From Gorsachius magnificus (taxonomy: Eukaryota > Chordata > Aves > Pelecaniformes > Ardeidae), in assembly GCA_034008185.1 (NCBI GenBank), contig CM067082.1, forward strand, positions 157,115,895 through 157,179,894: a stretch of 64,000 bases of DNA, written 5' to 3'. Shown here piece after piece: positions 22,031-34,800 of the stretch; position 1 is the first letter of the stretch, and each line of letters opens with the position of its first letter. A program made the translations under genes and the position numbers. Under the pieces are notes generated by a model. It was not told the DNA's origin and searched no databases. It saw only the letters and a program-made list of their open reading frames with translations.

Positions 22031-25000
22031 CTGGGAGAGGAACAGAGCAACCCATTAAGGAGAAGTTTGGGAACTTTGGGTCAAAATCTGGCCTCTTGCA
22101 CACAAAGTGAAGCCATGCTGCCCCACGGGCTAGACAAAAGATTAAATCTGTGCATTATAAATTAAAGAGAAGTATATCCTCTAGACTAGAAGGAAAATAA
22201 CCTGTGCTAGGCCTATAAACAGCCCTCTAGAATGAAATGAGGGTATAACACATCAGTGCCTCCACTACTCAAAAAAAGGCAACTGTCACCGTTGAAAACA
22301 TGTCCTTACCTCCAGTGCCGTTAACAGAAAGTCATACAGCCCTCCTTGGTTGGTGGGGTCCATCAAGTCTCTGATCAGATGGATTTCAGCTCCCAGGTGC
22401 TGGATTCTAGGGGAAAAAAAAAAGGCACAACTAGAACAAATCTCTGGGTACCAGTGCCTGTGGGTGTTGTGTTAGAAATCAGATTATGGAGAGAAGGAGG
22501 CACGGATCTGGAAGTCCATTGCTGATTCCTTGTACATCACTTTGATCTTCTGGACACTGAGTCCTTGAGGTATCTGGCGTGACTAGATCTCAGCAAAGGC
22601 GCTCGATCGTAATTCAGCCTTCCATTTTGTGCAGTCTCTCTTAGAGAGATATTCAAACCCCACCTGGACAATGTCCTGTGCACCCTGCTCTGGGTGAGCC
22701 TGCTTTAGCAGGGGGGTTGGACTGGGTGATCTCCAGAGGTCCCTTCCAACCCTTGCCATTCTGGGATTCTGTGATTCCCTTCATCTCTCATCTACAGCCG
22801 AGAAAGCTGACTAGCAAACAAACCTGTATCATCCAACATGACCACAGGATTTCATGGCCCCAAGTTTAAACGTTTCACCCGTTTTTGGAGACCAAGCATA
22901 TCTAGGAAATCAATCAAGGATTTTGACTCCAGTTTGCCAGGAAAAAAAGGTACCATTTCATTCTACTGCACGTAAGCATTTTACAGGATGTAAGCTCCTG
23001 CAGTCCCAGTGACAGCAGTGCAGACAGAGCCTCTTTGGCAGAAATGTGTTACGTTTACAGGACAAGTCTAACTACTAGATGGTCAATGTTCAAGACCTTC
23101 GTAGGCTCCCAACAGAATCACAGTGCTCCATTGAGAATGGAAAAGAGCAGATGTATGATATTCAGATGGTGCCTTGAAGGCATCAACAGTTGGCCTTCAA
23201 CGGCTTCGTGTTCCTATTTTCTACGGTAATCTGAGATGTGGGTAAGACCGCATTTCCCATGACAACCCTGAACTATCCTCTTGGGTAACAGATGGACACT
23301 CAGGAAGTCCTTAGCCACTTTATATCATGGCCAGCAGCATCACACCACAGCCAGCAGCCAGCAGCACACAGAAACCCCAATACAGCTGAGGAAAAAGCAT
23401 GTTAAAACAAAAAACCCCAGTTTTTTATTTAAACTATTTGGCCTGGAAACGTGGCTGTCCTTTCTCTGATTGAGGTAGCACACAGCAACGGGCCTGCGAA
23501 ATGAAAAGCTTCCACTTACTTTGCTCGGGATACAACATACATCAGTAGGGGCAACAGGTCATCCATGGGGAGCTTGTAGTCCTTCTCCACCACCCGGGAC
23601 ACCGTGCTCTCTATCTCCTCATACGTCTTCTGCAGGATCACCAGCTTTTCCCGGGGATCCACCGTGGTGCTGTCAGTGTGAAAACAGCCATGTCAAAGAT
23701 CCACAACACAGCTAAAGAGATAAAACAGAACTAAAAAAAACCTCATAGCAGACCTTCATGCTACAAAAAAAGGCTATCAATCATCTCAAATGGCTGCACC
23801 AAAAAGAGGTCAACAGGGTTGTGCCGGGAGGCATCACCAGGGTGTAACATCATCCAGATGGACCTTGAGTCTTCCCGAGTCCTAAATATGACCTGCTCAC
23901 CCTAGTGTCAGTCTTTCATTTTAGACAGGACTAACCCAGATCACAATCCCTCAAATAAAAGCTAAAGAGTATGAGATCAATCACTTTGGGCAATTCTATC
24001 AAGATACTGCTCCTGCGAGGGACTAGTACAGTTGTCGCATCTGTAAGGTTGTTTTTTTCTGCCTGTAACACCCTGCCAAGATACACGTAGCCTGTGCTGC
24101 CTTCCCCAGAAGAGAAGTCACCTTGAGTTTCATCGGGAGGCTCTCACCAGGACTACTGTACTTTGGGACCTGAGAGCTCCTGTCTGATGGATCTCACAAC
24201 ACTTCCCTGCTCCCCTTTATCTTTTTTCCCACTCGTTACCGCAGCACCATTCCCTAGGCTGGACTTCAAGCCAATAAATCAAGCTGAGCTTCTTAAATTG
24301 AGCTCTACTTTGCTACATTAACATCTTGGGATGCCACACTGGGTGGATAACCCTCGTGTAGCTTCATGTGTCCAGAGAAATGGGCTCTATCACGACCCAG
24401 CAGTCACAGCCAGGCCCAGTTTGCTATGCACACTGACATGAGTGAACTCCATTTCATCAAAGTCAGATTTCGTGCAGGAATGTCTCCGCAAAATTAAGGG
24501 CACATGTTTGCCAGGGGAGGGCTGCATTTAGACACACTAGATATTGTCTTGACAGTTTTTGGGGGAAAAAAAAAGTTCTGTAGAAGTTGTTATTTCAGTT
24601 GAAAAGTATCAGAAACAACTTTTCTTGCAGGCTAACCCAGATATGCTTTTGTAAACAGGTGTAAATTTACAGCATTTCCCAATATACAGAAAATCCCCGT
24701 CAGCTCTGGGTGTCAGTCAGAGGTTATGGATGGTGACTTACATCAGCTTCTGCAAACACTCTGTGGCGGACAGGAAACACTTGTCTTTGATAAGGGATCG
24801 CCTCTGAAAGGGAGATAAAGAGTTGTGCCTCTGCAAGAGCATCTCTCTGAGAGCCACCATATGGCTCCCCAACGCCAGACGCAAAATAAGCAGGTTTGCT
24901 GCCCAGAAAGGAGGAAAAAATAAAGCTGTTGTAGACAGTGCTGCTCTGAACACACTTAGATGTGTACGGTGCCACTCTGAAGAGAAGTGTCATTGAAACG

Positions 25001-28000
25001 CCACCAAGCAGTGCATTAGGTTAACGTGTTAGGGCAATGGTTGGACTTGATGGTCTTAAAGGTCTTTTCCAACCCAAACGATTGTTTTTAGTAGGGCCAG
25101 CTGTGTCAGGACAAGGGGTAATGGTTTTAAACTTAACCAGGGTAGGTTTAGACTAGATATAAGGAAGAAATTCTTCACAATGATGGTGGTGAAACACTGG
25201 AACAGGTTGTCCGGAGAGGTGGTGGAGGCCCCATCCCTGGGAACATTCAAGGTCAGGTTGGATGGGGCTCTGAGCAACCTGATCTGGTTACTGGTGTCCC
25301 TGCTCCCTGCAGGGGGGTTGGACTAGATGACCTCTAGGGGTCCCTTCCAACCCAAAACATTCTATGATTCTACGATTCTATTCTATGGTTCTATGATTAC
25401 AAAGCAATCCTATGCAGGGTTCCTATTCCCATCCACGGAAATTCATATGCAGTAGCTACAGATCATAACTAATCGATACATGTCGTGTAGCTCTGATTTC
25501 TGAGTACAGTCTGCCCTGTGGTTACTTAGGTGAAGCTCCACCATTAGCCAGCACCAACATGTAGCCCCAGTGCCATCTCACTAACACACCAAAGCTAGCT
25601 CTTAGCATTATTTCTTACCTGGTTGGTTGTCAGGGTGAGATCTTTCAGAGGCCAGAGATGTCTGAAAGAGATTACAGAGAGAGATTTAGAAGGCAGTTGA
25701 CCATGTCTTAACCCCACCCTAAGTCAATTTTGACTGGTTTTATCTCCTCATGTGGCATGACGCTAAAGTCTTGTAGGTGCATGAGGCTGAGTTTGCTCCT
25801 CTCGCTACACCGCTACAGGAATAATTAATAGCTCAGACTCATTAACCTGAGTGTAGGCTTCATTTTACTCATAGATGCTCCTGTAGTAATCAATGGAGAG
25901 TTTTGGCACTTTCAGATTCAGTTCCTCTCACTGAGTCTAGACTGAATCAAATTGCCAAATTGAGACTCTGGGTCTCCTACCCTGCTTAAGTCCTTAGGCT
26001 GCAGATGATGCCTCTTGGTCTTCACATAGCACTTCCAAAGATGGATCCAGCTGCAGAAATGGATGAAGGAAACATCTGGCTCCGCAGCCTTTCCCTGTCT
26101 TGAGACCGTCCCTACATTGTTACAGCAGATACCATTGGATGGACTATAGCCCTTTCTAAGACAAATTTATAAACTCTCATCTGATTGGTCTTGAGTTGGA
26201 GAAAACTGTTTGTTTCGTGAGCTAGAAAAGAAGATTTTTGCTACACAAAAATTAAAATTAGTATAGATAATAATAACTTTCCACTAGTCAACATTGTCCT
26301 TCCGGACAGGATTGCAGGCACTCCATGACACGGCTTCCTCTGGCAGCCTAGGAAAAACTTCAGTGCTGCAGGCAATGATGGACCCAGAAACAGATCATAT
26401 GTCCTTTCAGAGCTTTCCCTGGCTGCTACCTTCCCAGCTGATATCATGGGGTTGCATCCTGGGATGAAAAAATGCCACTTACTTCTGCACATCCAGAAAC
26501 TCTAGAAGCTTGATGTCAGGAAATAGACTTAGGTCCACGATCCCTTGGCAGTAGAGGTCATCTTCTCTTTCATGATAGAGCATGTAGAGCATGAAGAGCT
26601 CAGGGTAAAAGCAGGGCAAGATCAGCGGCAGGACCACGCTGCATGCCTTCTGGTCACTATGGCAGAGAAAAGCAAAGCAGAGTCGCAAAAGTGAGACCTA
26701 TAACCTTGGTATTGCCAAGAGCCACACAGCACCCAATGGAAGAGGCAGCTTCCGAGACTGCAAGGTGTTCTCCTTGTTCTCCTCTCCTTGCTCCACCTCT
26801 GAGTTCAGTGTCACAGTTGGACACTAGTGACCTATGTAACATGCTCACGTGTGTGCCCACAAGCTGAAGATGCAAGTGCATCTTATGCTGTAGGACAGGA
26901 CAGCAGTGTGCCCAGGTGACCAAGAAGGCCAACGGCATCCTGGCTTGTATCAGGAATAGTGTGGCCAGCAGGAGCAGGGAAGTGATCGTGCCCCTGTACT
27001 CAGCACTGGTGAGGCCACACCTCGAATACTGTGTTCAGTTCTGGGCCCCTCACTACAAGAAAGACGTTGCATTGCTGGAACATGTCCAGAGGAGAGCAAC
27101 AAAGCTGGGGAGGGGTCTGGAACACAAGGCTTACAAGGAGCAGCCAGGGGAGCTGGGGTTGTTCAGCCTGGAGAAGAGGAGGCTGAGAGGAGACCTTACT
27201 GCCCTCTACAACTGCCTGAGAGGAGGCTGTAGTGAGGTGGGGGTCGGCCTCTTCTCCCTGGTAATGGGCAATAGGACGAGTAGAAATGGTCTGAAGTTGT
27301 GCCAGGGCAGGGTGAGGTTGGCCATGGGGAACAATTCCTTCCCCAAAGGGCTGTCAGGCACTGGAAGGGGCTGCCCAGGGAAGGGGTCGAGTCCCCATCC
27401 CTGGGGGGATTTAACAGCCGGGCAGACGTGGTGCTTAGGGACAGGGTTTAGTGGTGGGATGGCAGTGCTAGGTTAACGGTTAGAGTTGATCATCTTAAAG
27501 GTCTTTCCAACCTAATCAATTCTATGATTCTATGACACAGTACTGTTTCTCCACAAGGTCTCTTTAGTCACTAAGAGAAACCCACAGCACCAGAGACCTA
27601 TCTCCAGTTGTTCTTTCTAAGCTGTTTCCGTAGAGCACTTGTTATTTCTTAAGGGACAAAGACCAAGTAAATTCAGATAAAACCCTTTCCCAGCTGCTTA
27701 CCATTCCACCAACCTCTTGGTTTCATTCAGCCCACGTGGGGGTGGCTGCAGATTACAGCAAAGAGAAATCCAGACCAAATGGGGACAGCTGAACAAAGAT
27801 GCTTCCTCCCACCACCTAAACCCCTAAACCTGGGCCTCCCACAGTTATTCCTATCTTCTTATTCCAGGAACATCATGTCTTTTACCTTCTCTGCCACATT
27901 TCCCACACCGTACTCCCTATTTCCAGGCCTGCCTTTCTCTCAGTGCTGGTATGGAAGTCACCGCCATCCCCGCAATGAATGAGTCCCTGTGACTAATGCA

Positions 28001-28835
28001 AAGCACATGGGAGTGCTGGGACAGCTATCTCACACACAACCATGCACAGTAGCTGGCGTGGGTAATCTTGCAAAGCTGTGTACCACACACACCTCCAACT
28101 CACACTCTATTCTGCTACAGAACACAACCAGAAGAAGTTGCTCTCATGGTTCCAGCCGAACTACTGAAAGCTTTGCACTCAGAGAGAAGTGTGGGCTCTA
28201 AACCTGACTCAGATGAACAAAGGCAATCAGTTCAGCACTTAATGTATTTTAGAAGACACCCCATATGTCCAAGCAGCTTAAACAACCATTGGTGAGACAT
28301 ACCTTGTATCTCCATCCACACACTTTGCGGGCAGTTGGCCTTTCTGTTCCAGTGCCAGATGGAGCAAACCCCTAGAAAAGGAGCAGAACCAAGGTTTAGT
28401 TCCCTCCCTCTTTTTTTTAAGGGTGATTTGTTATTCATAAATAGAGGAGCTCAGCTGTCCCAGCATCAAGTGGGATATTAGTAAAGCTCTCTGTAATCCT
28501 TACACTGTTGTTTCAGTCTTCAAGTGTCACTATTTGAGGGCTTTCTCCATTATCAGCAGAAGCCACCAGGAATGAATAAGTCTTTCCAAATCTCCATAGC
28601 TGCTGAAGAGTAGGGTGGCCACTCCAGAGATCCTAACTGTGGCCTGCATTGAGTGCCATCTCCTTGTATTCCAACTCAAGGGACATGAGGTTTCAGGACC
28701 CATCATACCAACCAATTCTCTAATCCATCTATGAATATTAGAGGATGTTCATACTCTGAAAAATTAGCTTGGGCTTGTCTTGATATTTCCAAGCCAAAAA
28801 AATTCTTAATCTTAAAATGGGGATTAGGGAGAGTT

Positions 28836-28867
<32 letters not shown>

Positions 28868-31800
28868 GGTGTAGAAGTATCAGCCTAGGAAACTTAGCCA
28901 GGGGCCCAGCAGAGCAAGGTGGGTCCCCCTCCCCACACTGCCTCTGAAAGGTCTTGAGATACGAAGCAAGCTTTCCAAGGTACGCACTGAGCCCAGAAGC
29001 ACCTTCACGTTCAGGTTGTCAGCCCTGTTATACTGTTCACGAACATGGCTCAGATGAACTGCATCAAATTTCTCTTGTTCCCATCAGCTGTGCTGCTGTT
29101 CTGTGACTGCTCGGGGGCAGACAGCCCCTCATCATCGAGGTGGCAGCCTTCCTCAAGCACACAAGGCTACACTAATAACAGAGCTTTTGTCCAACCTCTT
29201 ACTTTTAAGGCAATACCGCTCTGAGTGCAGCTACAAGGAGGGTTCCCCACCTCTGCCTACTGTGGCATTTCTTGTATCTTCTCTTAAAATATACTCCAAC
29301 AGCAACAGGACCCAAATCATGCCCTTCATCCAGTCCTTAATTACCTGCGGACACAACCACACAACTGAACAACCTCATTTTAGAGCCACTACCCACATCA
29401 GCCAAGCCTCAACAACGTCCTTACACTGCATGTTCTTAACTCCTGTTGAGTTGAGGCAGGTTAGGCCATTTTTCATTCAAACATAGATATCGAACACCAC
29501 CGTTGTGTACTCTGATGTACTTTGCTGTCCTCGTTACTTAGGGAGGTTTCTTGCTCATATTTGGGCTTGTCTAAATGAAGTCTTATTATGGGCAACAGCT
29601 CATTGAGGTGCCATAATTCAGTGAGATTTAATCACATTCAAGGCCCTGGGTAATGTACAGAGAAATGGGCATAATAAAGGTTTCCTAGGCCCATACAGCC
29701 TTAGTTATTTCAAATAACTCTTTATCTAGCACCATTCTGAAGCAAGTCTCCCAAGAAATATGCTGTGAAATAAAGCAGCCCTGTGACCTGAAAAAATGAT
29801 CCCAATGGCCTACTCCACAATCCCTCTGTGCTCATACCCATTGGAAGGGTTCAGTGTGCTTGACTTACTGGTAAAACTCCCATATTTTCTTTGCATAGTA
29901 CTTGACTTCCTCTTGTGCCATAGTCAGCAAGTGTCTGTTGGCCCCAATCCCAGAATATGTTGCCTGAAAAGCTATCGTCAAGGCCTTCAGCAGCTTTCCC
30001 AGTGGGTGCAGGGAAGACTTCAATGCCTGCATGATAGAAGAAAATTAAATTTTACAAGTCAGCCCTTGCCATTAGTAGAGGATAACACTGAAAGGCCACC
30101 CAACCTTCTCTTGTCAGCAAAGGAGAACAAGCCTAGAGGTAACGAACTATAATTTTGATCTGGTTTTGCTGCCACAAGCCCATTCTCCTCCCATTATCAG
30201 GCAGAAATACGCTTAGTAGAACTTGCTGTTCTGATGAGATTTGCTGTGATATTCAAGAGAGAGCAAAGGGTGCTTCAGGGAACGGCTGGCTGAATGAAAA
30301 ACAACTGCTGAGAATGCATAGAAGTTTATTAATCATTTCCAGCAGCTGGTTATTCCCTGACACGGTTTGAGAACCAAGAGTGAAGCTCAATCATCACTTC
30401 CTGGCCTGTACAGCTGCACGCAAAATGAGTGTACAAAAACCATGAAGGAAAAGCCTCTTCTTCACAAGCATGGGCATTAAAACATAATTTAGAGAAGATG
30501 CTTGAAGTCACTGGCAATGTTATACGTGCTAACAGAAAGCAACAGAAAGTTGCTACAACCTGTGCCCGTGGCTCGTGGACAGACATGGATCATTATGGTT
30601 TCAAACTTTACCTTCTCTAAATAACTCTGTAGTGACTCCAGCCCCTGGTGCTGGAGAAGCTCTTCAAGAATATCTTCTATCTTCCAGGATACGTCCTCAG
30701 TCCCCCTGAAAAATGAGAAGTGAGGGGAAGAAAAACCACATAGTGAAGCACTGGGATAAATCCCAAGTGGTATTGCAGGTGGGTACCAAGAAGGCAATAA
30801 GATTATTAGAACAAATTAATTTTTCTCTATCCTTTTCAGCGGAATTGCCCCACTGACTTATGATACCTGCGATTATCTAAATGCATCACCTTCAGCTCCC
30901 CTTAAAACCAGGCTGGGTTGCATCCTGCACATGCTCGTCTTACCTATTTTAGCTATTTTCTTAAGGGGAGATGAGTTTGCTCTGCATCAGCTGATGATGT
31001 CAGCTAGGTCCCCTCAAACACAAGAGGAGCCAGCAATGACTGGGTCATGTGCAGATGCTTACATTTAATAATTTAAACTTGAACCCCATCCAAGTTTTCA
31101 CTTATAAGAATCAGTCTCAACAGCACAATCTTAAATTCAGGCTTAAAATTCACCCTCGTGTCTCATGAGCAAGAGCAACTGGAGAATGCTTGGGTTCATA
31201 ACTTTAACACATGGCAGACCCTAACATAAACCACAATCCTCCCTACCCAAATGGGCTCCTCTATTGCAATAGAGGGCATGTGATACTCATACCTTTGGCA
31301 GAAGAGGTACTCCTGAGATTTCCGTAGCTCCTTGCTCGTTTGTATGTGGAACCCTGTGAAAGACTCCTCTGTTTCTTCTTTGCATCCAGAATGGATGAAC
31401 TCCAGAAACTGGTCGTAGATTCCCTTCCATCTCTTCTCTACTGGGAACTCCTCGAGGCCCAGCTGACTGCACAACATAAGACGGCATTAGGCTTTTCTGC
31501 ATCCCTCCTCAATTATTTCAGACCTCACCTTCAAATATCCTCCAGAATCAGATTTTAACACAAGAACTATGGGAGCAGAGAAAGATGGCAGTGCCTAACT
31601 GGTAATTCAATGAAAAGCAAGTCAGGTCTATTGTCCCGACAACAAGGTACTTCGGGTGAAGAAAAATTCCTGGTGAGTGGAACATCAAAAATCTGAATTT
31701 TTGCTGGTGAATTGATCACAGGCTTTCTGCTCCACTTATGGATGTTTCTAAATATAGACTATTTCAACGGAAAGCCTGCAGAAAACACTGATAGCGAGAA

Positions 31801-34800
31801 GATGGTTGAGCAACCACCACCAGCAGTTATTGCTGTCTGAAAAGCTGTTTCTGCAGCACGGACACTTTGATGGACTGGAAATGTTCTGAGGAGGAAAGAA
31901 GAGGAAATTGAACTGGGTTTTGTGAGAAGAATTCCCCTCAGGGAAAAGTCTTTCCCACTGGGACTTCCACATCTGGGTTAAAACAGGGACATGGTTTAGG
32001 GTGGGATGGCAGGGTTAGGTTAAAGGTTGGACTCGATGATCTTAAAGGTCTTTTCCAACCAAAGTGATTCTATGATTCTATGAACCCAGGCCCTTCAGCC
32101 TGGCAACCAGAGCATCCCTTTTCAGGGTTCAGCCCTAAGGGTAAGAGTCTATACCCAAAGGATGTGGCCTGATAGGTTCAGCTCAGTTACTCCTGCCCTG
32201 CATTTGCACCACTGCCTGCCAACGTAGCATCCATGCTCTGCAACGCTTTGATCCTGGCTCCGCAGCCTCCCTCCACGTAGAGCACTACCCAGCTCAAGCT
32301 CTTCAGAGCTTCACGCACTGCGCTTCGCTTCTTGATTTTTGGTGGCTTTCCTAAACTCTGCATTATCAGCCGGTAATATTCATGTAGGACTGCAGAGGGA
32401 AAGGAGCAAATGATGCATTTTAGCAGCCCAACTTTGCCTGTATAGCTTCAGACCTGCCCGTGTGTGCGTTGTGCGCACACACATGCACGAATCACTGAAC
32501 ATGTTAAGCCTCCACAACTCTCTACAGTCGGTGGATGGGAGTATCTCTGGGTGGACAGTGGCAGGATGGGAGTAGAACATCTGTTTTCCACTTCCTATGT
32601 GGCATTAAGATTAAACAACAAACTGTGCTCTCCTTTCCTCCTTCTCTCCTTGCACATAAAACCACTTTTTAGATCAACTCTTTCAGCAAGGACTGCCTTG
32701 ATCCCTATAGGGATTGATCCAGTACTGCTCTAGGTAGAGTCAAAATACAAGCCATGACCCAAGAAGTCAGGTCTTGTTGCTCACGCTTTGGTTATCCTTT
32801 CATCCAGCTGCTCGTTCGACGTGTTCAGGATGCCATGCGTCTGAAGGCCTTGGCCCGATTTGTTAGTAAAGGTTCCCTCCAAAATGAAGCCATTGGCAAA
32901 TGACAGCTTTCCCTGCAATGGAGAAATAAAGGGTTATTCTGCCAAGATCTCATTAGAGAGAGGAAACAGGCTGGACCGAGATCTCAAATTCTCTTTTCAA
33001 CAGAGCCAGCTCCTGAAACAGCAACTAAGAACAACTTCCAGCATGGAGGTGCACATTTTGGGCATCCAAAGCAATAGCGTCATTAAGGTAGCAGTGCCTG
33101 GAGACAACATGGCCTTGCTATTGAATGACACGCGTCGGATTCTGGAGGGGAAAGACCCCCGCAACGACAGAGTAAAACATTTGCATTATGCTTTACAAAT
33201 ACCCAATATCTTCTCTGAGTTATACAATTTTCTGGCTTAAATTGGACAATAGTTATTTCTAAACTAGAGTGAGCACATGAAACTTCAATTTCTCCCCTGT
33301 TTTTCCTCGGCTTGTTAAAACCACAAGCAAGTTTGGCCTCATAGGTTGGGGGAATGTGATGATATTCGCCATAAACACTTTCAAAGTTTTTGCTGCTACC
33401 AAGACAAACCTTGAATTCTCTGAGGAAAATACAGGAGACATGCAGTAGCTTGACTCAAACTTTGAGCTTTTAATTAAAATCAAATCAAAAGCCAAACAAT
33501 ATCATAACTATTCTGGCTTTGAATACGAGCCCGAAACCCTCATTGCTAATAGCAGGAGGCACTCCATTTTGACATAAACAACAGATTTTTCTAGACTAAT
33601 CACTCAAACTAAACATTAATTTTGGAGGAAGCAGTATATAAGCACTGTAATCACAGTCTCTGCAAAATCGACCCCGAGTCTTCTGGCTGAAGATGATGAC
33701 AAACCCTTCCTCCCATGACAAGTCAGTAAATGACAGGGCTCATTTGCAGTCGTTAGCAAGCGATATCCACTCAGCCTGATGTAACCACAACTTCCCGTCA
33801 GACTCATCATCAGTTTCTGTAACAAGCTGGAGGACTAGTTTTCCCTGCAGCGGGGCATTTTATGAACACTTTGACCAGATATTTCTGCTAGACATCAACC
33901 AGAAAATGCTGAATGTGTCAGTGCAGTGTCTCGATTGCAAAATTAAGCTTTCAAGATCCCTCAGCTACGTTAACATCTCGGTTATGTTAGCACAGTGCTG
34001 GTACTGCAACACCCTTTGCTTTACACATCATTTCCTGTGTTCCCAACCACTACAAAGGCTGAAATATTTGTTCTAAGAATACAGAAGCATCCCAACTGCA
34101 GCTGCAAAGCACAGCCAAGAATGTCCCACAAATAACAAAACCCCCAAACCCCTCAATGTAAACAAAACTGTAAAAACCGAAACCATGCACGAAGCCCACA
34201 ACTACTTGAAGTCTCTCAGCTACAGCCTTCCTTCTGTGAATGAAACTGGTAACAGAAAAGAACCAAAACAAACAAAAAACCCCAGGAAAACGTTATTTTC
34301 TAGGGCACTGCAGGAAGTGGAGCAGGAGGGTATGAGCGTTGAAGATGAATCCATCAGCCCTTCTGGGAAGCAAGCAACTGTATAGAAAGGCTGAGATGAA
34401 GGAAGTGCTCACCTTTCCAACAAACGTTAGATCTTCTGTGAAGTTCCCTTCATAGACAGAGTCATCTTCTAAGAGCAGAATCCCAGAACCCTTCATTTGA
34501 AAGCAGAAGTAATCAATTCATGACATTAACTTCCTACCTCCTCAAGTTCATCTAGAAACAGCCACTGGCTTGGAATACTTATGGGCTGCGAATTCTGAGA
34601 ACCTTTTTGAAAATCCAACGTAGCATTGCAACACTCAAGAGAAAAGCAAGGAGGTGCTCTAGAGACAACCCGTTAGGCATCACTGCACAGAGGAGAAGTA
34701 CTGGGTAGTCAGGAGGTTTTAAACGATACTATTACATTCATTTCCCTAGAAGAAGGAACAAAAGACAGGATCCTGTTCTAAGGATAGTCACCAAGAATCA

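Noticed and set aside
26916..27476. 186-codon plus-strand open frame
   Set aside because: The translation is the C-terminal end of CR1 ORF2 running into its 3' UTR, not a host gene.
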